Shown here: positions 25,081 through 34,828 of the stretch, one piece after another
Layout: the number at the start of each line of letters is the position of its first letter
How positions within the stretch are numbered: position 1 is the first letter of the stretch
Origin: Clavelina lepadiformis
Taxonomy: Eukaryota > Chordata > Ascidiacea > Aplousobranchia > Clavelinidae
NCBI RefSeq assembly: GCF_947623445.1
Contig: NC_135241.1
Location: 4,528,501-4,592,500 of the forward strand
DNA: 64,000 nt
Reading direction: 5' to 3'
Notes under the pieces: model-generated
What the model was told of the DNA's origin: nothing
The model's input: the letters and a program-made list of their open reading frames with translations, nothing else
Databases searched by the model: none
Made by a program: the position numbers and the translations under genes

Positions 25081-26032
25081 GTCTCCTCCGAACAGCTTTA
25101 AGATGCTAACGCAATCTTACAGAATTTCCTTAATAAGTTATTTACACTTTAATTAACAGCGTATATTCTAAGTGTATTATGATTTAAAATCTTTGTTTTC
25201 ATCGTTGTAACTTACACGGAGCAATTAATAAGCATTTCTTACCGATAGCTTGATCTAATATTCTAATTTGTCAATTGTTTGTTGTCTGTATATATGACGT
25301 ATAAGCGAGTGCGGCAAAAAAAATTTATGTACATAAAGTGAAGATGAAACGATAATAACCGCATGTACTTTATTCTCGAAAATAATGATGTGTATGCGTT
25401 GCGATGTTTGACTTATTTATGCATGAGTCACACCTCTCATCAAGAATGCAGCATAAAAACGTGTAATATCAATTTTTTGCTACATCATTACAATAATACG
25501 TAGAATATAGCCAAAAAACTCCGAGATCCGAATGATAAAAGTTAAAGCAACTGCAAGTGCCGTTTTGAAAAAAATCAAGCAATTTTTAGTGAGCTGGAAG
25601 TGATCATTTTTTGGTTATTTTGGTTTTGTTAAATTGTATGTCGTTTCAGTTAACAATTTTCTGGTATAAATAGTCATTTCCGACTGCAACATTTGGCGAA
25701 GTACTACAACTGTACGAATTTAAGTCACTAATAAACCATCAATGTTTCTGCATCAGGGGTGTTATAAATTCTCATAGATGTTTATCAGTTTTGTTGCAAA
25801 AAGTAAAACGAAAATTTGGCGTTTGGCTGCTTAACTCAAACACGAGAAAAGTCACAGCATGTTCTTTCGAGTAAGCGGAAAAGACGCGCTCGTTTGTAGA
25901 TGTATTTGCATAGTAATTTCTCAGCAAAGCGGTTTGTTTGTGAGCGTCCGAGTTCATTTTCAAAAACTTTTCTGGCGATTGGTGTGTGTACTTTGATCAC
26001 AGAAACTTTTGTTTGCATCTGACACTTGGAAA
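25081..26032. other. Spacer between two intronless + strand genes
   Basis: About 950 bp, AT-rich. It would hold the 3' untranslated region of the NTase-TPR gene and the promoter of the oxygenase-like gene. No other feature seen. Confidence 0.5.
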
Positions 26033-27049
26033 ATGTCTTCGCTTAATATTCCCGTCGTTGACTTCAGCTTGTGTGGATTAAATAATGCTGAAAAAGACTT
26101 GAGTGAAAAAAATTTAGAAAGTACTGGTGTTGAATTGGTAAAAGCTTTATCAACCGTGGGAGTCTCCTATTTAACAAATAGCGGTATCGACCCAAACATG
26201 ATCTGTGACGGAAGGAAAGTCTGGGAAAAGTTTTTTGACAGCAGCCTGGAAAAGAAAAGTAAATATGCTCGAGGAGAAGATGTAATGCTAGGTTATATTG
26301 GTCATGGCACGGAACACGTTGATTGTACAAAACCTGCTGACCACAAGGAGGCTTACAATATTACCTGCAAATCCGTTTCGTCAGGTACGGCAAATTTACC
26401 CGACGACTTGTCACCAGGGATAACAGATTGGATGAAGATTTTTATGAGCGAGAATAAGGCTCTGACTGACAGAATCTTTGACTTGCTCTCGGTGGGATTG
26501 GGACTGCAAGAGAAAAGTCACCTTAGGAATTATTATACAAAGATGCATATGGATGGGAACTTGACAGCAATGAGAGTAACTCATTTCCCTCCAGCTTCTC
26601 TTTGCGATCTACAACCAGGCCATGTGCGGGTGGGATGCCACACAGATTACTGCACCATTACCATTCTGTTCACAGACGACGTTGGTGGATCGCAATTTGA
26701 TAAAAATGGTGAATTTGTAGATATTGTTCCTATGCCAAATGTTCCATTAGTCTATGTTGAAGATACTCTTCAAGGACTGACTTCTGGGCAACTGAAAGCG
26801 ATAAAAAATCGCGATGTGGTCTCAGCTGATAAAATGCAGCACAGCCGAAGACGTCTTTCCATGGGCTATTATGTCATCCCTGATGACGAGGTTCCAATCA
26901 ATCGACCACTCTTGTACAAAGATGAAAAAATAAACCAAGTCAACCAAAAGGCTTTGTCCTCAGCAGATCCTCCACTGACCTTTCCGCAACATCTTGCAAA
27001 CATGGCTGCAAAAATCCGGCATGATTGTGGAAAGAGAGAAGAGCATTAA
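26033..27049 (+). CDS. 2-oxoglutarate/Fe(II) oxygenase-like protein (isopenicillin-N-synthase type), intronless
   Basis: 338 residues from the ATG at 26033. An in-frame upstream TTG stretch has no ATG, so this start is preferred. The N-terminal domain starts IPVVDFSLCG, the usual DIOX_N pattern. The C-terminal double-stranded beta-helix region has the H-x-D metal motif at H203-T-D205 (GCHTDYCTITILF) and the R-x-S co-substrate motif at R274-L-S276 (RRRLSMGYYVIP). Where the second iron-binding His is expected (canonical HRV), the sequence reads N259-R-D. The facial triad may therefore be H-D-N, and activity is uncertain unless H270 substitutes. The family hydroxylates, oxidises or demethylates small molecules. 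The substrate cannot be inferred. No signal peptide; probably cytosolic. Confidence 0.85.
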   Translation: MSSLNIPVVDFSLCGLNNAEKDLSEKNLESTGVELVKALSTVGVSYLTNSGIDPNMICDGRKVWEKFFDSSLEKKSKYARGEDVMLGYIGHGTEHVDCTKPADHKEAYNITCKSVSSGTANLPDDLSPGITDWMKIFMSENKALTDRIFDLLSVGLGLQEKSHLRNYYTKMHMDGNLTAMRVTHFPPASLCDLQPGHVRVGCHTDYCTITILFTDDVGGSQFDKNGEFVDIVPMPNVPLVYVEDTLQGLTSGQLKAIKNRDVVSADKMQHSRRRLSMGYYVIPDDEVPINRPLLYKDEKINQVNQKALSSADPPLTFPQHLANMAAKIRHDCGKREEH

Positions 27050-28227
27050 GATGATCGGCATAAAATAAAACTATAACCTGCAGTGTTTACATGTTAAATG
27101 TGTCTATATGTGCTGTATGGTAAATATTTAAAACTGAATTATATTTGATGTAAACCATGCCAGATCTGTTGAACTATGTTAAGCGGAAATATGTTGACTT
27201 ACAATTATGTTGACTTACGTGTGTAAAGTATTAAGCAGAAAAATAAATGTTAACTTACCCAATTTTATTGGATAAAAAGTGTTATGTCAAATGATATAGA
27301 GAGCCGAATTTCTTGTAAACTTACGCAGACAAGAAAGGTATCTGCCAATACAATAGTGACGTAGGAACTAGCACAAAAAGGAAAATAACAGATCGAATTG
27401 TAATACAAAAAGCTACTACCAACTACAAAATATAATGTTTCTTTACTTATAAGAACATGTGCTAGGCTACACCTGTGATGACATCATAAAAGCAAAAACA
27501 TCGAGATATTTTTGCTGAACGAAGTCATATTCAGGCAAAAAGACTAAAACTAAAAAAAATAAAACACAATTCATTCATCGATAAATGCGCAGATACAGAC
27601 TATATGGCTTAGTAATTGCGCTCGAGCAATAAGAAAGCAACCTAAGTAAGGGTGACACCGTGACACCAATTGAGGTGGCCTTGGGCAGGGGACCTTTTGT
27701 ATAAAGCTGACCTTATCACCACCAAAGTTTTTCAATGATCTCCTGTCGGCAGGCAAAATCTCATTCTTCATCGGTATTTGAGTCAGTTTTTTTAACTAGA
27801 AAATGCGTAGAAACAGTAGTAATAGTAACAATTTTTTAATGAAGGACAACAGCAGATCACGTTTTGATTTTGGAATGTCAAAGTTTATGCTTGTTGAGAC
27901 AGATGCACAGTATGTCCACTTTGCAACGAGTGGCTGTCTGTCGGCACTTGAAAAGCTTTCCATTTTTTGGCATCACAGCATTTTTAGTTTATAACGCATT
28001 ATATTTATATATATATTTTATAATTTTTAGTTTACAAATTATACGAAACGGGACGGTTACTGCGTTTGTTCTTTCAAACAATTTATGGGCATTTATAGAA
28101 TTGTAGCACTTGATAACAAGTTTACATTGTATGAGTCGCACACAACAATATCACTCAGTTCAAATCTTAAAGTGTCTTACCCCACTCTACATATAGCGGG
28201 CTGCGGCTGCAGGACGGCAATATATGC
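27050..28227. other. Intergenic
   Basis: 3' flank of the oxygenase-like gene. No domain-bearing frame on either strand. The overlapping short open frames at 27571-28285 appear to be chance. Confidence 0.45.
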
Positions 28228-28562
28228 CAGGGCTACTCAACTATTCTTAGCAAAGTCCAGTTACAAAAGTTCAAAATTTTCTTAGGTCCGTTATAACTCT
28301 CATGAAATAACTTACAGTCATGCAAATGTATTAAAATACGGTATATAATGTAATAATTCTCTGGATGGGTATTAATTTACCACTTACATACTCGTTGATT
28401 AATTGAATAAGCAGGAATAACAAAACTAATGATGAACGATTTCATTTGCGTAAATACTGAAACAGGTAAAGACCGGATTCAACAATGAAAAAGTCCGCAT
28501 TCGGACCGCGGTCCGCCAGTTGAGTAGCCTGTCGCCTGTCAGTTGAGTAGCTCAATCGCCTG
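28228..28562. mobile_element. hAT-like MITE
   Basis: The left end CAGGGCTACTCAACT is mirrored at the right by AGTTGAGTAGCCTG and, just outside, a second AGTTGAGTAG copy ending CAATCGCCTG. The flanks ATATATGC (28220-28227) and ATATTTGC (28563-28570) match at 7 of 8, consistent with an aged target duplication. The partly duplicated right end is unusual. No coding capacity. Confidence 0.6.
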
Positions 28563-28789
28563 ATATTTGCAGTATGTATACACTGTACAGTGCACAGCAA
28601 CAAAGAAAGTTGCACCTATTTTGCAACGACAATAACTGCTGGGTTATGTGCTTTGGGGCCATGTTGCACAAAAGTACACAGCTTACGTTAAAGCAAAAAT
28701 ATTGCTGACACTTTGTTAAAAAGAAAATAGTCAGAAATAAAATGCCTTTTATATAAGCACAATAAATTGAATGCTTTCTGAAATGAACT

Positions 28790-29200
28790 TTGTTTGAGTT
28801 GTTTCGCTTGCTGATTGTTGTTCCTAATTGAATCGTTTCCTCCGATGTTACATTTGGAAGAGAATAATTTCGATAGTAGTTTGCATTCGTGTCGCCTGGT
28901 ACCTTTTCTCTTTGCTTCTGGTCGTGAGTTACCGATACGATTAATTGTTTCTGTTGATCCGCAGTGCGGGATTCAGTCAAATTGCTACTAACAACATATA
29001 CAGACTGCATGGTAAGCTCTTCTACACAATTGTAATCATAAATCTTTAATTTACGGCAGCAACAGCACGTTATACGCCACAGACAGGATTACGTCTCAGC
29101 GGCAATAACGATGCTTCCGGCTATTATGAAAGGAATGGATTGCAACGACAATTCCGAAGACAAGAAAATCGCGCCAACCACTACCACAAAAACTCATAAC
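28790..29200 (-). pseudogene. Degenerate PPxY-family copy
   Basis: On the minus strand a pair of hydrophobic stretches (VFVVVVGAIFL and IPFIIAGSIVIAAE) sits at about 29200-29095. It is followed in the same frame by a Cys-rich juxtamembrane (ITCCCCRKLK), a polar linker and NYYRNYSLPNV, which matches the VAYxNYPLPE block of copies A-D. One in-frame TAA lies right after TM2, and the PSYE/PPSYEE tail is missing. No first exon was identified. A MITE (28228-28562) lies just beyond its 3' end. It could instead be a diverged gene with an unseen intron. Confidence 0.5.
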
Positions 29201-30001
29201 CGCTATTGATACAAGTAAAAAGATTTATAGCAATATGCCAACACCTAACATAACCTGCACACGTTCTACATCACACCCCATCGCTTTTCCTGCTTCAACA
29301 TCCCAGTATTCTTATTGACAGCTTTTTTTCAAAGTAAGCAAGTAATTTAGTTACAGCTGTACACGTTAATTAAGAAACGTACAATGTATAAGAAATTGTC
29401 ATTAGGTTGTCTTATAATATGTTTATCAGATAACTCCTTCCATGATGTCTACACTTCTACGTGTGGCTTACACCAATATCCAATTTTGATAAACATTCCA
29501 TTACAATAGTTGGTTTCAATCAAAGCTTTATTATGTGAGTTGCCAAGCAACAATTTATCAACTTTTCACTTAAAATAATCGCTGATTAAATAATGAAACG
29601 TGAACACATTTTAGTCGGTTACGTTAATCCTTGAGTTATAAGACTAACGTTACCGTTCGTGTGATAAATAATTATCTGATGAAGAAGCGTGTATACTTGT
29701 AGCTCGAATGGGGCCATGTCCAGAACTAGGCAGTCTAATTACTGATTAACGAAGTTGGAAGTATTTACCAATCGTTTATGAGATTTTCAGAAATTGTCTG
29801 CACACATAGTAGCTTATGTATAAGTTCACCTACACCGATATTCTAGATTTTTATTCACGAACAAAAATAAAAACGTTTCCATAGAGGATAATACAAAGTA
29901 GGCTATGTCAAATATATTTAAAAACTTAAAATGCAAACAAATGGAAAGAAATATATTAAACTGTTAAGAAACGTCGAACCAGACGATCTTTTAAATCAAC
30001 G
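29201..30001. other. Intergenic
   Basis: AT-rich spacer between the degenerate copy and copy E. Nothing else supported. Confidence 0.5.
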
Positions 30002-30737
30002 TCATAATTGCGTCACGGGATGCTCTACTGCCTCATTATAAGAGGGAGGAAGCTCTTCCTTGATCGACTCGTAGCTTGAGAGAAAGCCGGAATTCATTGT
30101 GCCTTGAGGAAGGGTAAAGTTATTGTGTGGGGAGTCCGACACAGCCACAGAGAAATCAGGAGGTTCATCGCCATAAATTGGTCCTGAGTTCTGTATTTGT
30201 GATGTACATTGTTGATCTTCAACATGGCTGAAATGGTCGGTGTTTTCCTCACTACTTGAGTTCACGCAGCATACAAATGACCAAGTGCTATAAATCACCA
30301 ACAATCCTGCAAAGCCGACAAAAAAGTATCCTATTATTGCCCAAGGCTGGTTGTTATAAAATTCTCCCACTGCTGTTAGAGATGCTCCGATAAACACGAC
30401 GGCGAGAAAAGCGAAATTGCAAAGACTTTTGAAATATTTTTTGCATGAAGTTTTTATTTCATCTAAAAAATAGAAAATATTGACTAACAATATACGATTT
30501 AAATCACATTAAGTAAAAACTTAATTAGCATATTAGTGTATATTTTACTTATAGAGACAACAAAGCTATTATACGCATAAAGCATATATCTATTTTTAGC
30601 AAGTGTACCACAACTTAAAAGCAGAAAATGAAAGTTAGCAAAAACCTTTCATTTCTAAACACTGTTTTATTTTCAGTTGATTTATAACAAAACTTACCTT
30701 GATTTCTGGGTTGAACTTCCCGATCGGTGCTGCTCAT
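30002..30737 (-). CDS. PPxY-tail two-TM protein, divergent copy E
   Basis: Two exons: 30737-30698 (MSSTDREVQPRNQ plus 1 nt) and 30462-30002, phase 1, GTAAGT donor, about 166 residues. It shares design rather than close sequence with A-D: a short N-terminus, TM1 (FAFLAVVFIGASLTAVG), a short loop (EFYNNQP), TM2 (AIIGYFFVGFAGLLVIYSTW), a CysCys juxtamembrane, a polar linker, then LSSYES and LPPSYNEAV. The motif SSYE replaces PSYE and PPSYNEA replaces PPSYEEA. The same intron phase at the same place supports common descent. It is separated from A-D by two + strand genes. Confidence 0.8.
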
Positions 30738-31904
30738 GTCGAATGACCAGAGGACATGAATATCTTAATTGAATCAAGGATTTGCTCTTCGATTACTTGA
30801 TGTCAATGAGCAACTTTCTAATCTTTGTTTTGTGGGTAAATTGTAATAAAAGTAAAAAAAATCTCAAATATTAGCAGCTCTTTTTCGTTCTTTTGAAGTA
30901 AACAAACATACGTTTCATCATGGTTTTATTGTTGTATATATTTGTCTTGCTCAATTTTATAATAGCTAATCATCTATGACTTACACTGCGTAAAACTTTA
31001 GACAATGCAATCTAAACATGAATATAGTTGCAGATGTAGCTGTAGGCATAGCCTCGCATGGTGGCGTTTATCCCTGCCCATGTATAGATCCATAGAAAAA
31101 ACGAAACCTTTCTTTTTCTGGGAAACTCGAAGGCAAACTTAAGTATTTTAGCAACTGACAAACACTTTGTTATCCAGATAACATAAAGCAATCAAATGCG
31201 TTTGCTTAGGATAATCCTACAACCTGAAAGCACGACAAGCTAAACGTATAATACACTTTTTCGTAGAATCGGGCAGTGTGATGTATCATATAAGTTTTGT
31301 CATCTTAACTGTTGAACAGGTCACGCGCCCATTAAGTATATGTTTAAGCATTTGTGAACATAAGGATTTATTTGCTTTTCCTGTAAACCCGTACATTGCC
31401 GCTTACCTCCGGGTAGGGAACTTCATAATATACACGCTGTTTTTGCACAGCCATGCTGTATTAACCAGGGTTAATATTTACTTTTATTTATAATGACTGG
31501 CAAAGATGTTCTTTGATGTTTATCTTGGGCAAGTAATCACTCTGAGGAGGGCTACTAGCCGGTACGAAACCTTCCTATCTACCAAATCGTAGTTACTAAA
31601 TACCAATATCATATTATTGTAATAATAATGTACTGCGTAGGCTAATAAAATTTATGCAATTAGTTTAATTAAATAAATTAGTTAAATCAATTACGTCAGT
31701 TACATTTTAGTATTTTGAGTGGTCGCGTAGTATGCCAGTATGAGATCCATTGCGTATAATTTTTATTTTCGTAATAATTATATAAAGTACTTATTAGTTG
31801 GGAAGTTTATAATTGCAAGGCTTGAAGACTGCAATGAAATGACTATACCAGCATGAAGATTATATCACCTTCAGATCAATAGGCCTATGACGTATGACCT
31901 AGTT
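30738..31904. other. Intergenic
   Basis: Promoter side of copy E, then AT-rich sequence. The open frame at 31278-31493 has no domain or splice support. Confidence 0.5.
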
Positions 31905-32191
31905 CGGAGTTTCCCAAACTTTTTGGGCCACGGGCCCCTTTTTTCTCTCGGACCCCAATCTTATCTCGCATCAATTTTTCTGCCAACCAACGAGGAAGGA
32001 TGATACAAACCCAAAAACAAATAACATTAAATTATGTTTATTAACAACACTGACAACATCATACAATTTATGAATTCTCGGAACAATTTGTGACAAGCAA
32101 ACTCGTAAGTCAGATTCTACGGCAAGTCTGGACCCCGTGTGTAGTCATCACGGACCCCCAGGGTCTGCAGGCCCCAGTTTGGGAAATCTTG
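31905..32191. mobile_element. hAT-like MITE (AGTTTCCCAAACT ends)
   Basis: A 287-bp element with imperfect terminal inverted repeats CGGAGTTTCCCAAACT and AGTTTGGGAAATCTTG. The flanks ACCTAGTT (31897-31904) and GCCTAGTT (32192-32199) match at 7 of 8. Internal GGACCCC blocks are near each end. The CCCAAACT core resembles the ends of the MITE at 3391-3710, but the interior differs. Confidence 0.8.
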
Positions 32192-33159
32192 GCCTAGTTT
32201 CTGAGTGCGATTAGACCTAATCACAGTAAACGTTTAACAATTAGCAATTAACTAAACAATGGATCTATGTTACGTTATACATACACAGGCTCGTCCATGA
32301 CGGAATGCTTGTTTATTCCTTTTCCATCTCCTGGCAGTTTGATATTGTTCCCTTTCCATGGATTTTCTGGTTTTATTAATACCAAGTATAGACTACATTG
32401 TACTACTGTATGTCTCTAGCCTTAATAGCTTCTATTAAATCTAACGCTTTAATATTTATGCAAAAATGAAGATATAAATATTTGACAACTCTTATTTTTG
32501 ATGTTAGACATAGTAGATTCTGACATAGGGCTGTAGGGTTCCCGATCCCTTTCCCCAAAAACACTTTCTTGTACTAAATAATCCCGGAAAAAACATTAAC
32601 CCGATCAACTTCAATCCCGCTTGAAGGAAATCCTGACTATGTTAAACATTGAAAGTTTAAATTTCTGTAACGACTTAAAACAACTCTTCAAAAGTTACTA
32701 AAGTATCAAGGGTACGTATCAATGAGGTTTAAAGCACAAGCTTCATTCGGGTTAAAAAGCACAATTATCAGTTGGGTACGTTGCATTTTATTTCATATAT
32801 ATTGCATACACTAGGGTTTGGGATAATTTCGGGATAATGTCAGGCGAGGAAATATCCATTACTTAAGGTTAAGGTTGTGAAAAGTGCTGTACAGGAAAGC
32901 GTGGTAGGGTAGACCTAATTGTGGTGGCGACGGCGCCACCACGCGGTGACCACTTGGACATATATTTTAAACTTTGTGCTTGCGCTAATTGATTGCACGG
33001 TAATATGCATAGAACTTGATCGATCTGCGAGGATTTTGTCAAAGCACGAGTAATAGTATTATTGTGAAGCGGCAATACAATAGGTTGGTTCTTTATCAGC
33101 CTGACCGAACTCTATGCTTGGGACAACTCGTGCTAACTGAAAGAATGCGCAGCCAATTT
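32192..33159. other. Intergenic with possible decayed repeat
   Basis: A stretch at about 32527-32845 has CCCGATCCC and GGGATAATTTCGGG blocks that look like decayed repeat ends, but no clean boundaries or target duplication were found. No gene supported. Confidence 0.35.
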
Positions 33160-33310
33160 GGAACTGCTTTTCAGGTCCACTGAACAACGGCATGCGTCGT
33201 TAATGTCTTGCCTAAGGGCATTGCAATGAAAGCGCCACTCGGTATCGAACACGGTCTACGGGCCACATTATTGCAAGTTTGCATGTCCAGCGCTCTAGCG
33301 GCTGTTATGA
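33160..33310 (-). mobile_element. tRNA-derived SINE (probable)
   Basis: On the minus strand a tRNA-like A box (CGCTAGAGCGCTGGACA, 33300-33284) is followed about 30 bases later by a B box (GTGTTCGATACC, 33252-33241) and then a tail with CATTGCAATGCCC and CTTAGGCAAGAC, common after tRNA-type SINE heads. The region does not fold as a complete tRNA. Ends were not defined. Confidence 0.5.
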
Positions 33311-33409
33311 AATGAAAAATAAAACTCTGTTATTAGTTACCGACAAACTTCGAGCATTTCAACTGAAGCTAGAACTATGGTGTAAAAAATTGATTAAGGA
33401 TTCTTACAA

Positions 33410-34135
33410 ATGTTTCCCCTTACAGCAACAGTTGCCGGATCTGAGGAGGTACCGGTATTAACAAAGACTATTTGCAATCACTTGGTCATCCTTCAATGCA
33501 AGTTTTCATGTTACTTTCCAGACATCAATACTTCCGAGTACAATTGGATAAGAAATCCGTTTAATCAATCTGTGATAAAAGATGTCACTAGCTTGGAATT
33601 GGCAGCTCAAGAATAACTGTTCGAACTAAGAATGGATCGCTCCTTACAACTGAGATACAATGATACGATGATACGAACGTTGGCAGTTTCTGGGTAAACC
33701 TGGCCTGTCAGGAGTATCCACATATTGCGCGACAAGCCATTGGCATTATATTATCATTTGCCATAACTTACTTGTGTGAATCGGCATATTCTTCACTGAC
33801 GGTGATCTATTCTAGAGCAAGTAAAAGATCAGAACTTAATGCTTTCGAAGAGGAACTAAAGGCGTGCTTGTCTGATTTTAAGCCCCGAATCAAGACTGTT
33901 AGCCCGCAAAAGCAGACACACCCTTCACATTGCAGTAAGAATAAATGATTTTACTGGTATGCATTGATTAAAATAAAGTTGACTTGAGGTGACTTCTACC
34001 GTGTATAGTTTTGGGTTAACGGCTTGGGTCGAAAAGTTTGTAAAAAGCTAATAGCGTCGACATAGTAAGCCGGTGTGCCGCGGTAGAATCCGGAATGTTT
34101 TGGTGTGCCATAGTCCAAAATGTTTGAGCACCCCT
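33410..34135 (+). mobile_element. hAT transposase relic (ZBED5/SCAND3-like) with right terminus
   Basis: Interrupted frames encode the C-terminal part of a hAT transposase of the type domesticated as ZBED5/SCAND3/FAM200. They read WIRNPFNQSV, then, after frame breaks, FWVNLACQEYPHIARQAIG, FAITYLCESAYSSL and LSDFKPRIKTVSPQKQ..PSH. The pattern YPxxAxxA...TYLCES.....CLSxxKPRI is the family's dimerisation block. About 120 bp further on, GTGTGCCGCGG and GTGTGCCATAGTCC repeats and a CACCCCT terminus mirror the MITE at 3391-3710. The element has several breaks and no visible N-terminal half, so it is dead. Confidence 0.75.
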
Positions 34136-34828
34136 CTTGTAGCTACTCGGCTACTCAGCTGATCAGATAAATTTCTTGTATGCCCATTAAAAATCTACTT
34201 GAAACAATTAACTTTGTAAATTAGTTTATAACAAATATATATATGTGCACTGCTTGTCATTACAAAGCTTCCTTCTAACAAATTGTAGTTACATTTATAT
34301 TTTGAACTCTACAGAGTGTGCAATAATTTTTACGCTTGAGCTACTCGCTTCGCTTGAGTGGATAGAGATGATGCATTTTACACGTGTATGTTACGTTGCT
34401 TTATTTTATTGGTCGAAATCGGCTCTGCCTTCGGCGCAAGAGTTCAATGGCTAGCTGTCTCAATAGAGCTTCAAATCGCTCTGGTACCAGTGTCGCGTCG
34501 ATATGAACTTATAAAGTCCAATAACTTTGCGTATATGCAACACTAGGCAAGCTGCGTAGAATATCTGTAACGCCTTAATGATTTACATTTTTTGTTTAGG
34601 TTGGAGTAACTACGTCTAGATAATTGGCAGGTTGTATTCAACAACTGAACCCTGTTGAAAACTGCTGTTGCTTTATAGGTAGGCCTAGGCCGTCCAACGT
34701 CTACTTGCAACATTTAGCGTATACCTATACCTGCCAAGGAATCATCGGTTTGTTAGTGCAATAATTGTTTTTGTAACATCACTTCGTAGCCTACATATAC
34801 GTTCTGACGTTGAAGACTTGCAGTTGGC
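34136..34828. other. Upstream region of PDIA4
   Basis: AT-rich interval that should include the promoter and 5' untranslated region of the disulfide isomerase gene. No clear ER-stress element was identified by eye. Confidence 0.45.
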
